Source: Artocarpus heterophyllus (Eukaryota > Streptophyta > Magnoliopsida > Rosales > Moraceae). Taken from it: a DNA stretch of 64,000 nt. The notes below the pieces were generated by a model. It saw only the letters and a list, made by a program, of their open reading frames with translations. It searched no databases and was not told the origin of the DNA. Both the position numbers and the translations under genes were made by a program. The stretch is from contig CM046344.1 in assembly GCA_025403435.1 (NCBI GenBank), positions 17,949,699-18,013,698 of the forward strand, given 5' to 3'. Below, piece by piece: positions 23,595-35,688 of this stretch (its first letter is position 1; the number at the start of each line of letters is the position of its first letter).

Positions 23595-23903
23595 CCACGT
23601 AAGTTTGTTAGAGTACGTGTCATCCTCTCCTCGTTTTTCGGGCTCAGCTTTTTTTTCCAATCTCTCTTACACCCAGCGGCGTTTTTGCGCCTCACATATT
23701 TTTCTTTTAATATATACATGGCCAAGATTATGCTAAAACATATATTTTGCTGTTATTGATAAAACAGCTTTTTAACATTAGGTTAATTTTTTTTGGTTTG
23801 TTACTGAAAATAATTATACATCAGATATCGTAAATTTTTAAAATAAATAATAATAAATTAAATTATTAAAAAATTAATCAAACGAAAAAATAACATGACG
23901 TGG
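23595..23903 (+). promoter_or_regulatory. ACGT-core (ABRE-like) sites upstream of P5CS
   Basis: CCACGTAA (23595-23602), TACGTGTC (23614-23621) and TGACGTGG (23896-23903) lie 200-510 bp before the P5CS start. A further GCCACGTAGC lies at about 23308-23317. TACGTGTC and TGACGTGG contain the ACGTG core bound by ABA-responsive bZIP factors. P5CS genes are widely known to be induced by ABA, salt and drought, so the sites fit. No expression evidence is available here. Confidence 0.5.
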
Positions 23904-24101
23904 TTGAGAGGCCAAAATTCCTTTCCTACTGCAAGAGCTCTCCTTTTTTAATTTTTTAAAATAAATAAATAAAAAAAAAAACCATATTTGCTTCTTCACT
24001 TCCGAGATATATATGAGTTTCAGTTTCACTAGTTATCTGCATAAGCGAACTCTCTCCCTGTCTCTCTCACTATATCTCTGTTTATTTTGTAAATTTGAGC
24101 A

Positions 24102-27100
24102 ATGGATTCTTCCACCACCATGGATCCTACTCGAGCTTTTGTCAAAAATGTGAAGCGTCTTGTTGTAAAGGTCAATATTCTTATATGTATAATCCTACTT
24201 TCTTCCCTGATTATTTCTTGTTTTCGTTTTTTTTTTTTGGGTTTTATTTTGTTTTTGTTTTTGTTTTTTCCCCTAACATCGCTCTCGGCATTTTCTTTCA
24301 TGAAATGAACTGGTCTATCCTGTTTCAGATCAGCCTTTTGCTGTTCATGTGAAGAAATGCATAGTAAGAGTGTAGTTTTTTTTTCTTTATTTTTTTAAAT
24401 GATGATTTTCCCCCTTTTCTCTCTGTCTATATATATACATATATATATTTTTTATTTGATGATTTTTTTTTTCTTTAGAGCAAGATTTGATGAGTTTTTA
24501 AGAGCTTCTGTCAAAAATATGTGATTTCATCCAAAGAGGCCATATATAATGACACTTCTTGTCAGATATGGAGTTCAAAGTTTATATATATATATATATA
24601 TATATGTGTATGTATGTATGTATTTATGCAGACGCATACATATCGAAGTGGATGAATGAACTAAATTAATGTGGGAATAGTCGTAATGAATCTATAATGA
24701 ATAATACAGAAATTCTATTTTGTTAGATGGTTTCTCTTTTTTTATTTCTTTTTCTCTTCAGGTGTTTCAATTAAATACGTTCTAAAATTCTGCATATTCA
24801 CCTTTAAAAAAAAAAATTCTGAATATTCTTTCAAAACTCTTTTCTTTTTTTTTTTTTCACTTTTACAACAGGACTTTCATGTTTAAACATTTATGTTCTT
24901 TTACGTGCTTTGATTGTTTAAGATTACTCAATAGATTATATATGTTGATCTAATTTTAGGGCTATATTACGTTTGGATAATTAAATTTTATTGCTTAATT
25001 ATTATTTCTGTTTTTTTCTATTAAAAAGTTATTACTTTTGATTTGTTTAATTCATTGATTTGTAGGTGGGAACGGCTGTGGTTACTAGAAGTGATGGTAG
25101 ATTAGCTTTGGGCAGACTGGGGGCTCTGTGTGAGCAGGTGCTCTGCGTTTTTCTAATACTATCAGACACAATTTGCACATTTTCACAATAAATAAATAAA
25201 TAAATAACTGAATAATTAGGAAATTAAGAGTGAAAAAAAATATTTTTTAATTCTATAAAATTTATTCTAGCGCTGACGTTTTCATGGTTTTCTAATTCAA
25301 TTTATACAGCTTAAGGAATTAAACTCTCAAGGCTATGAAGTTATTTTGGTGTCTTCAGGAGCGGTCGGTCTTGGCCGTCAGAGGCTAAGATACAGGAGAT
25401 TGGCCAATGCGAGGTTAAATAACGCATTCTTATTTATGTTTACAAGAACTTTTTTTTTGGCTTCAAGATTTATGTTTTTGTATGTGATAATGATAATTCA
25501 TGTATGCATGTTATTTTCATGGTGCACTTTTCTTTTAGCTCTTTGTTTGTGAGAATGATTTTGTGACCAAATAGGGAGGAGAAAAAAAATGTGGATAAAG
25601 AAAGTTAAATATCCAATTTGGTTAATAGGCCATTTGGAAAATCAGTTCTAACCGTGGTTCTAACGAATGAACAGTATAAAGCTTTCATATGTTATAGTAA
25701 AAAGTGTAAAAACTCTCACATGCTACGGTTTTTAAACTTAAAACTTTACTTTCATCTGAAGTTCCAAACGGCCTATGAGAAATTTCATGTCACGAATCAA
25801 GGAGGAAATCCTATATGATTTTACACCTTTATCATTTGGTGGAATGAAGTCTATTAGGAAAAGAGAAAATCTCGTGTTAAATTTGCCAAGGAAAAGAGAA
25901 AAATAGGGGCTTCAATAGTATAGTTTTATATGTGTTGTATAGCTTTGCTGATCTACAATATATACAAGACAATTTCGAGGATGGAAAGGCTTGCGCCTCT
26001 GTTGGGCAGGGCAGTCTCATGGCTCTTTATGACACCATGTTCAGTCAGGTGAGGCAAAATTATCTAGCTTGCATTGGCCTGTTAGTTAGTTATTATTATT
26101 ATTTTTTTTTTTGCCTTCTAAGTAATAATGCCGGTCGACTTCTTATGCAGCTGGATGTCACGTCATCTCAACTTCTTGTGACTGATGGAGTTTTCAGGGA
26201 TGAAGCTTTCAGGAGAACACTTTCCGACACTGTGAATTCCTTGTTGTCCCTGAGGGTTATTCCTATTTTCAATGAAAATGATGCTGTTAGTACTAGGAGA
26301 GAACCGCTGATGGTATGCAAATCTTCTCCTTTTACAGCTTAATTTTGCATGTGAATTTACTTTAGCCCTTGCTTGTCATTGTTTTGATCATTTACGCTGT
26401 ATAATGTGCAGGATTCCTCGGGTATATTTTGGGACAATGACAGTTTGGCAGGCCTCTTGGCTCAGGAACTGAAAGCTGACCTGTTAGTGTTGCTGAGTGA
26501 TGTTGAGGGTCTCTACAGTGGTCCTCCAAGCGACCCGAAATCGAAGCTGATCCATACATATGTCAAAGAGAAACATCAAGATGAGATAACGTTTGGAGAC
26601 AAGTCAAGGTTGGGCAGAGGCGGTATGACTGCTAAGGTCAATGCTGCTATTTGTGCTGCTAATGCCGGCATCCCTGTTGTTATCACTAGGTATAAGTTTG
26701 GAGTAAAGTTAGATTTTTTTAACTTTGTTGCCCTTAATTTCAATGGGATTACAGGAGGCTATGTAGCCGTTTTTTCTCACGTCATATATATATTGTTTGT
26801 TTGGTTATCTAAACTGGTTTCCTACTCTATTGTAGTGGATATGCCTCAGACAATATCATCAAAGTACTTCAAGGAAAGCGTGTTGGTACGGTCTTTCATC
26901 AACATGCTCATTTGTGGCCTGTCGTAAAAGAAGTGTGCGCTCGAGAAATGGCAGTTGCAGCACGGGAATGTTCCATGCGGCTTCAAGTAAGTATTGCCAT
27001 GTTCAATATTTTGTATGTGGCTTCTAAAAGCCTTTTGTAGATAATGTTGTTCATTTTCATTTGTAATCAGAAAAGTAGGTTTCCATAAAGCTTCACCAGT

Positions 27101-30100
27101 AAGGGTTTTTTTGTTTTGGTTTTTGTTTTTTTTAAAGACCTTAGAATCTCTAGATAGGAGTAAAATTTTGGTGGACATAGCTGACGCACTTAAGGCAAAT
27201 GAAAGTTTGATAAAATCTGAGAATGAAGCTGACATTGCTGCTGCCCTTGAAGCTGGGAAAGATAAGGCGCTTGTATCTCGTTTGACCCTAAAGCCTGGGA
27301 AGGCAAGCATTGCTAAACTTTCCATTATTTTTCTTTCATTTTATTTTCCGGTAGAATTGGTGTAAAAAATGTTATTACATTTTTGTTAAGTCTTGTCTCT
27401 CTAAGTCTCAATTACCATGTTGTTGTTCTTGATATTGGTAATTCTGTTGCAGATATCTAGTCTTGCGACGTCGATAAGAAAACTTGCTGACATGGAAGAG
27501 CCTATTGGTCATGTTTTGGGGAGAACAGAGGTGTGCAAATCATCTTCATTTCTGAGATTCAGCGTTTTGACACAAACTAATACTTAATTCTTTTTTGCAG
27601 TTAGACTTAAGATCTCCCTTTTCTTTGTCATCACGAGTTTTTTTTTTACACTTTCGATGACTGCTTTTGCACACAGATGGCAGATGGCGTAATCTCAGAA
27701 AAAGTGTCCTGTCCTTTAGGTGTTCTTCTGGTTGTTTCCGAGTCTCGACCTGATGCCTTAGTTCAGGTGAATATGATAATTATTGTTCTGGGAATTGTGA
27801 GAATTTTACCAGGATTAAAAATATCTGTATAATCTGAACTATGGTTGGTTCTGAGATGTTTGTGATAACTAACGTCTTATAGATTCGTATTCATTTCTAT
27901 TTTACTGTAAATTAAAGATTAACTTATATATATGGATTAAATAAGTGCATAGAAACAAGTAGAAAGAAATTTGGAGTGAATTTTTTTGCCTTTTTAATCA
28001 TTGATCATATTTCATTGGATCAACAGATAGCCTCGTTAGCTATTCGGACTGGCAATGGCCTTCTTCTTAAAGGCGAAACAGCAGCGAAGCGATCAAATGC
28101 AATCCTGCACAAGGTTTGAAAGTTTTGACTTCAGTGATTTCTTCTTGTTTCATGTATGATATAAAATGAAAGAGAATAACTAAGGAATAAATGTTGCTTC
28201 GTAGTATGGATCTGTGTTTAGCTTGTTACTTTCTTCATTTTCTAGGTCATCACTTCAGCAATCCCGAGTGTGGTTGGTGACGACCTTATTGGACTTGTGA
28301 CTTCGAAAGAGGAAATTCCTGATCTGCTCAAGGTAACGTGGAAACATTTTGAAAGTTTTATATGTTTTGTAGATGATTGTTGACAATTCATTTTTCGACA
28401 GCTGGAAGAAGTTATAGATCTTGTGATCCCTAGAGGAAACAATAACCTTGTTTCCCAAATCAAGGAATCAACAAAGATTCCTGTTCTTGGCCAAGCTGGT
28501 ACGATAAATTTTATATAAATCCACAACCAAAACCTATAAACCAGAATGATTAGACAAGTCAAATTTCTTTGCAGATATAATTTGCCATCTTTACATTGAC
28601 AAGGCAGCTAGTATGGATATGGCAAGGCGCCTTATTTTAGATGCGAATATCGATTATCCTGTTGCCTGTAACGGAATGGTAAGCAATCATCAATGCCTTC
28701 TATTTATTCCATCGGTTGTTGGGTTTCGGTACTTTAATTTGTTTACAAGGATATGTATACTGTTGAAGGATTAAGCTTATCTCTCTATCTTGAAATCATA
28801 CACTTAACTAAATTTTTTTACCGTGCCTTTCCACAGAAAACACTTCTTGTACACAAGGATCTACCAAGTAATAGTGGATTTAGTGAACTTATTAAAGAAC
28901 TTCAACATAAAGGTATGACTATATTATGTTAGTTTTGAAACCAAAGATATGCTTACCCTCCTTATTACCTTATTTATTTAATGAGTTAAGACGGGATACA
29001 CCAATTTAAGTGAAGATTGAAACAAACTTGGCTAATGTAAACCATTGGTCGCAGGTGTTTCTCTATATGGTGGACCTAAAGCAAGCACGTTGTTGAGCAT
29101 CACAGAGTCGAGCCCTTTCCATCTCGAGTATAATACAATGACCTGCACGGTTGAGATTGTTGAGGATATTTTTGCTGCCATTGATCACATTCATCAACGT
29201 GGAAGGTATGTTTATATTGGCACGCATCTCTTTCTAGTTCTAAACAGCTTGCAATGTTAGTGTGGCTAAACGTTGCTTTCCCCATCGCCTTTTTTCTTCC
29301 AACTGTCTCTTTTGCAGTGCTCATACTGATTGCATTATCACAGAAGATGATGAAGCTGCTGAAATTTTCCTAAATAAAGCACGCAGGTAATTTTTCCTGA
29401 GTATAGATATCTTTGGATACCAATAGTGACCACTACTACTGCTCAAGTTCGGTAGACTTGTTAAGCAGTCAGACACAGCATAATTCTTTTCTTCATGGAA
29501 GTCTTAAGTAGTGGAAAACGGCTTTTTTGTCCTGGACAAACTTATGGAAGCAAATAAAGAACTAGAAACACCTTTCTGTTTATCAGAATTGCTGACTAGC
29601 TCAAGTAATCCAGAAACATAGAAACATTGTGGTTAAATCCTGGTGAAATTGATGTGAAAACAAACTGCGGCACTGCTCTTTGAAAATCTAAAATAGTGCT
29701 TGTGTATCTCCAAATGGATGGTGAAAATTCAGAGCTTGTTTGGGAACTTGGTTTGAACCAAATTATTTTGGTTTAAAGCAATTTTGCAACAGTGTATTCT
29801 CTGACAAAATTTAAATTGCTATGGTGTTTTAAATTCAAACCAATAGTTCGATCTGGCTTCCCAAGCTCCTTGTTCTAATGTTGCTTTGCTTTTATACCAT
29901 GAAATCCTTTGCAACGTGTTCTAGTATTAGATCACTTTAAAGCAGTTTTCTTTCTTTCTTTCTTTCTTTCTTTCCTTCTTTCTTTCTTGTTTTTCTTTTC
30001 AAAAAATAATTTTGCAAGGGTTGGAAATCTTAATATGTGGAAATGCTAACCAGTGTCGCACTATTTCATAATGGACGAACAAGATCATGCAACGGAGCAC

Positions 30101-30756
30101 ACTCTGAACATAGTGCAGAGGTATGAGGGTCTTCACTCTTCGCTAGTCCTGCTTGGATGTAAAACTATGAATGGAGGATTATTTTTTTTATTGGTTCACT
30201 TTCATACTGAGCAGGCTGGGAAAAAGGATAGCCAGATTCAGATTCGAGATCCCGTTGGTGTTGAAGGATTGTTGACAGCAAGATGGTATGGAAACTCTGC
30301 ACTATGTCTTTCTAAGTGTCGAAGGATTGTTTGACATGCCATTATTACGTAGTTCTTCTTAAGTTATCAATATACATATGGGAGCGGCGCCCACCCTCCC
30401 CAACTTTTTTTTCCTTAATTTTGTATATAGTCTTATAAAATTTATGTTTTATTCTCTCTAAAAATTATTTCGTCTCTTTTAAAATTCATTTTTTTATTTG
30501 CTTCATTTTATTAATTCAATCACACCCTACCTCCTCTCTACTCATTTTTCTGGCTCCAACCTTGCATGAACATGAAGAACTCCATGACGTCTCAAGAATT
30601 AAATATTAGAACAGTATGACACATTTTATGCAGGATTAGTATGATCATGTGCTTATCTTTGTTATCAAATGCAGGACTTTTAGAGGCAATGGGAAGAGGG
30701 TAGATGGTTATGAAGTGACCAACCACAGCCAAAAGGATCTCCTTTTGAAGGCCTAG
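24102..30756 (+). CDS. P5CS: Delta-1-pyrroline-5-carboxylate synthetase (glutamate 5-kinase + gamma-glutamyl-phosphate reductase), 20 exons
   Basis: P5CS phosphorylates glutamate and reduces the product to glutamate semialdehyde, the first steps of proline synthesis. Exons by eye: 24102-24170, 25066-25137, 25310-25413, 25943-26048, 26151-26312, 26412-26689, 26836-26986, 27138-27302, 27453-27530, 27677-27766, 28027-28113, 28246-28332, 28402-28498, 28575-28678, 28837-28912, 29055-29205, 29318-29386, 30054-30120, 30215-30285, 30675-30756. They join in frame to 721 aa, the usual plant length. The kinase half (to about residue 300) is well kept: [57 protein letters not shown] and [16 protein letters not shown]. 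The reductase half keeps [17 protein letters not shown] and the Cys in VACNGM (C547). However, KGGKEAKRSN of typical plant P5CS is [10 protein letters not shown] (440-449), and the FGLGAEVGIST-RIHARGP block is degenerate (about 663-684). Intron 8 uses a GC donor. The start is the first ATG, followed by the conserved [15 protein letters not shown]. It may be a diverged paralogue with weakened reductase activity. Confidence 0.93.
25626..25775. mobile_element. MITE in P5CS intron 3
   Basis: The ends are inverted repeats: TAGGCCATTTGGAA on the left and TTCCAAACGGCCTA on the right (reverse complement TAGGCCGTTTGGAA, one mismatch). It is 150 bp and non-coding. The TAGGCCNTTTGG-type termini resemble small hAT-derived MITEs. 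I did not find a clean 8-bp duplication. Confidence 0.6.
29732..29870. mobile_element. MITE-like repeat in P5CS intron 17
   Basis: It opens GAGCTTGTTTGGGAACTTGG and closes CTTCCCAAGCTC (reverse complement GAGCTTGGGAAG). It contains a 'ggtttgaaccaaattatttt' followed by 'ggtttaaag' core. A diverged relative may lie at 57975-58110. Confidence 0.5.
29947..29988 (+). repeat. CTTT microsatellite in P5CS intron 17
   Basis: About ten CTTT-type units with one interruption (CCTT), within the pyrimidine-rich part of the long intron 17. Confidence 0.8.
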
Positions 30757-32621
30757 CCATGGGGGGTGGGAGATATTGTTGTAATCGGTTGAAGTCAAGA
30801 AATTACTAAAGCGAACCTTCTTATTCTTAGGCCTTTGATCATATTCCATAATCCATAGTATTATGCAATTTACTCCTTATTTTATACCCCTTACCCTCAT
30901 TCAAGGGGCCCACACTTGCTATGATGGGGTCTGTCCTTTTTCTTAGTACATCGGTATCATTATTAGCTTTTTCTTCGAGTCGTTCACCACAGCGATGAGA
31001 TGTCAATGAAAGCATCTTAGTGTGACTGGACATAAACATTATCATCTAACGATGCAGGAGTATTTACTTCTTTTTGTTCTTATTTATCTGTGTATTTATT
31101 AAATACATTGAAGGAATTTTCTAAAATCACTAGTCAAATTTTCTTATATATGTATATACACACGAGTTCATTCTTAATATTATTTTAAAATAATAAGACA
31201 GAACATTATAATCTTTTTTTAGATTTTTGTATAGCAAGACACAACATTATAATCTTTTTCTAGATGTTGGTATCTAAATTTCTCATGATGCTTGAGGTAT
31301 TTGGGAGTATGGTTAGAACCGTACTAGTAAAATTTATTTTTTTAAAAAAATCATATTGGTATGATTCTAACCGTACTCTCAAACGGTCTAGTTATTCTTT
31401 AGAGTTATAAAAAGAATTGGTTTGTAGAAGACAGTAATTTATTAACATCTAAGTTCAATATAATTTTGTTAATGGTTAATTGGTTAATTAATCCCTAACT
31501 TTTGTAGGAGATGATGAATTTGTTCTATTCTTTTTATTTAATCAATCTAGAACTCAATGATAGAGTACTAAATGACAAAATTAATTGAACTCAAAATTTA
31601 GACCTCATGATTTTTGATCATGTAAGGCGTACATGAGGGCCGTTAGGATGGCATTTTAATAATTTAGCTCAAGGAATCAATTTTTATTACCTAAAAAAAA
31701 AACTTAAGGAATCAATTTTTAAGGGAAGGATTGGGGTTATGAGGAAGAAATCAGCCCGGGTTTTGTCAATTTATTGGAAGAATTGTACGAACCCTTGGTT
31801 AGAATCACTTTTATTGTAGCATTTGAGAGCTTTACACTGTAGCAATTTTTTTTTATTGTTACTGTAGCATGTGAGAGCTTTATATTATTTATAACTGAAA
31901 AGTAGTGGGAACCACTTTTGTCAAACACAAGGTTAATTTAAGGGAAGAAATAGAGCTCCATTTGCATGATGGCAAGTCCACCACCGGTATGCTTTTGTTT
32001 AGGGCCGAGCAAGACGAAGACTGCTTGGATGCACTCAAATGCAGGGTTTACATTCTATGTTTGTGAAAAATCTAAGGTAAGTGTGGGTGTTTTTAAGTTT
32101 TGATTTATTTTTTTATGAATTTCTTTGGAATTTTCCTTCCTTTTTATGTTGTGTAGATGGGTAGGTGTTTGTGTTTTCTACTTGACATGACCCACTAATT
32201 TGTTCAAGATACTAGTGAATTCAAAAAAGAACTGGTTTTTAGAAGAATGTTTTGTAACCTTGATCATTTTTCAGTGTGGAAAACCATTTTATCTCCCTCC
32301 CTCTTAAATGAGGGCATTCTCATATTTTCACACCTAATAGCTCATATGTACGCCTCATGTGATCTAAAAACATAAGGTTTTAGACATGTTTCTATTGAAT
32401 TTTGTCCTTTTGTACCTATTTATTGACTTTAGGATAAGTTAAATAAAAAAAAAGGGACCAATTTATTACTTCATAGAAAGATTGGGGACCAATTGATTAA
32501 TTACCCATTTATTAATTTTTTCAGGAACCCTTTTATTAATTTCCCCTAAAACATATTCATGTTTCTCTTCAAAAGCTGTATTCTTATTTCTAACAAAGTA
32601 CATGACATAATTATGTGTTTT
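30757..32621. other. Intergenic region downstream of P5CS
   Basis: The first part should hold the P5CS 3' UTR; I cannot fix the polyadenylation site. A short inverted repeat at about 31304-31389 (GAGTATGGTTAGAACCGTACT against AACCGTACTCTC) looks like a small MITE. The rest is AT-rich, with no recognised gene. Confidence 0.4.
31304..31389. repeat. Short inverted-repeat (MITE-like) element
   Basis: The left arm 'gagtatggttagaaccgtac' and right arm 'ttctaaccgtactctcaaac' pair over about 18 bases, with an AT-rich centre containing a run of As. It is about 86 bp long. The arms end in 'tttggga' and 'tcaaacg', like other GTTTGG-type MITEs in this window. Confidence 0.5.
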
Positions 32622-33625
32622 TGTTATACTAAGTGTCATAAGAATTAAATGATGTAATAAGTTTTTGGAGACATTTAATCAATAAAGTGTTTATCTTCAT
32701 ATATCAAATGTCGTCATCTCTATATTTATTTATATTGAATATATAATAAGCAAACTAAAATCTAAAATTATCAATCTAAACTATTAAGATTGTGCACATC
32801 ATAGACAGATTATGCATAATTCTTACGGTGATGGCTTAAATATAAAAGATCCGTAATCGAAGGAATAAAGTTGAGCGCTTTATTAATGTTAAGATTGTTA
32901 TGTTGTCCACATCCCCAACAGAAAATGACTTGTCTTGGTCATCGAAGTGGGACTCTGTGAATATATATTGTCATTGGTGATGATATATTAGATCGGGATT
33001 AAAGATAAATTGATGTGATTAGTGATTCCATTTGAATAAATCATTTCACTTTAGACAATCATATGTATTACATCTTAATCTTGAAATGAATCAATAGTTC
33101 GTATTCTTGAGTTGTGTATTTTGATGTATCAAAATGTGATATCCTGAATTATATAATAGATACACATACCGGTATATTGGAGGCACGACTTTTGATTGAT
33201 ATAGCTTGTTATTCATAGGTATAGAATTCATAGCTCTTTTGTGGAGTTAATGAAATTCTCTTATAGACATTATCTTGTAATTAGAAACTAAAGTGTTCAA
33301 CTATTTAGATACATATATGTAACCAAATTGTATAGTATTCATATTAGTTATAGATAATAAATTTTTCAATGATGAAGTAATGGAACATAAGATAAATATA
33401 ATAGAAAAAATAAAACAGAATTTATCCTTAAGCCGATTATGAATATCCTATAGTGATGTTACACATTATGATATGTTATGGGCAACAAACTTATTGGAGT
33501 TTCGTAATTTATATATAGTTCAAGAGTACAGCACTAAACTTTTAGTAGAACAACTTTAGAGTTGATAATTATAAAATATATATATCGGGGACATGTTTTT
33601 TTATAACTATAGGGGCTTGAGCTAT

Positions 33626-35688
33626 TGTCTCGAACCCTAGGCCAGGCGGTGATGTGGCGGTTTAATTAAATTACTTAGGCAAACTTTGTTTAATTGAACT
33701 CACCAAATTAACTAATTGGGTTATCTATAAAATGTGGTAAATTTAAAACTTTTTAGGAAGTTACTGTTTAGCAAGTCCTAGCAAGTAATTCCATTAAATA
33801 CCTCTACTTTATATCAAATTGAAAACATAAGGTTAGTAAGAGCGAGCCGGTCCCCACCAAACCTACATTGTGCATGCACGTAGTACAGACATATAAAAAT
33901 TATGCAGACCACAATCCAAATCATTACATACCTTGGAAAAATAAAGTTAGTAGGCCAAACATCTCACAATCTATGTGAGAGTATCGGCAGCGTCCTACTT
34001 AGCGGCACATTGTGAATCACTTAGAGGGAGGGAAATAAAACAAAAATAAAATCGTGAGCGAAAAGCTCAGTAGGATTTGGGTTTTCAAATCATATTCTAC
34101 TATAATAAAACAAACAAATTTAATATAATCACAAGATAAAGTGCTAAATGATTTAACAAAATCATACCTACCTCTCACCATCTGAAGTCATCAGAATTTG
34201 TCATAACAGATTGACCTAATTTTCATGCTTACTGTTCATCATTTGTGATTAACTCAAAATCGTACAATATTATATTATATGTGCAAAGCCTATAAATCAC
34301 AACCGAAGTAACCCAGCTAAGTTTCAGGACCTATCCCTAATGTCACTCTCTACACGACCCAATCTCTGTGTAGCATCATGCACTATCATATCATTCCGAA
34401 TAGGGTTCCGTGTCTGTTCGGTATCCTTTATGATTTAGTCATATCCATTCCATAAATATTCTTTTTTACCGGGTTATCATTTACGTTCATTATGATCCAT
34501 TCATTATCATTAATTCATTATCGTAATTCACTATTATCATTCATTACGATCGTGTTCAACATCTGGTGGAGGTAACTAAATAACAACAACCTATTTCTTA
34601 AAATCGTTTTAAGATAGAACAATACGACCAAAACTCATCTTAAAATCATTGCTTTCGAGAAGAAGGGTCTAAAGTCCTACCTCGTTATCCAACACGATGA
34701 CATGAACATCGTAGTCCCGATCTGCTACAAGTGAGCTCTTCAGAACCACGAACAACCTTAGACGAGGACTAAGTACGTCAATATCTAATTTAGAATACTC
34801 TATTTCAGTATGTTATGTCGTGGTATCTTAATGTCGTGTCTAATTATAAAGTCTCGTTTGTTTTTCTTGACATCTAGACATAGTTCAAATCATATTTAAA
34901 ACAGTCTTTGATTTGTAAATAAAGTAAAATATACTTAAAAATTTAGTTTGGAACAAGTGAGGTTCGAATGTCATGAAATAAATCTGTTTCTGGTGCAGTG
35001 CAGTTGACCTCATAGTGTACACCACGGTTGACCGCGAACCCAGTCAACCTGATGATCATGTAAGTCCGGCTTGCTGAACATCGGCCTACTGAACATTTGA
35101 GTTTAGCTTTCTGAACAATTTGAATCCTGCCTGCCGAGCATCGAGTTCGGCCTGCCGATCTATCTAGATCTGGAAAGTTCCAAGTCTCAGGTTTTCGATC
35201 AATCCGAAGTCAAAAGCTCGATCCAACCTGTTTTCTCAGCTCTCAGAGCATGGGTAATATCCAAAAGTGATAGAATAACATAATAGAACACATTTAAACA
35301 TTTTTCAACAAGTTTTCATGCAAATCCAATGTTTACTCTAAAAAATTAAAAAAATGTAAAAAACTAGTTTAAATCTTGTTTTTGTTCAAACAAAGCTCAG
35401 TTTCATTGTGATTTAGGTTCCATAAACTCGGATTAAGTGTTATTTAAGCTGATACATGCTTGGAGTTCAATATGCTTGGAAGATTTAAAACGAAAATCTA
35501 AAAACTTTAAAGAAAAAGCAACTAACCTCAAGTAGACATTTTTGAAGAAACTTGATGGCTTGGGGCTTGATTCTTGGCCTCAAATCAACAAAAATAGAGC
35601 CTGGAGAATGAGATTCTTCCAGAGAAAGGAGACAGAGAGTGACGGGAAGAGAAGGGAAAAGTGAAGAGAGAAAGAGAAAGAGGGAGAG
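33626..35688 (-). repeat. Chromovirus-related solo LTR D, left piece
   Basis: It starts TGTCTCGAACCCTAGGC, followed by GTGATGTGGCGG, matching GTGACGTGGCGG near the end of the gypsy LTRs. It shares the order of small conserved blocks with those LTRs: CGTGAGCGAAAAGCTCAGTAGG (34053-34074), 'cccagctaagtttc' then 'ggacct', and 'acgacccaatctct', but is much more diverged. A degenerate CGGCCTGCCGA array lies at 35062-35160. It is interrupted at 35689 by the full gypsy element. Flanking 5-mers of the rejoined LTR are gctat (33621-33625) and tctat (45079-45083). Confidence 0.75.
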
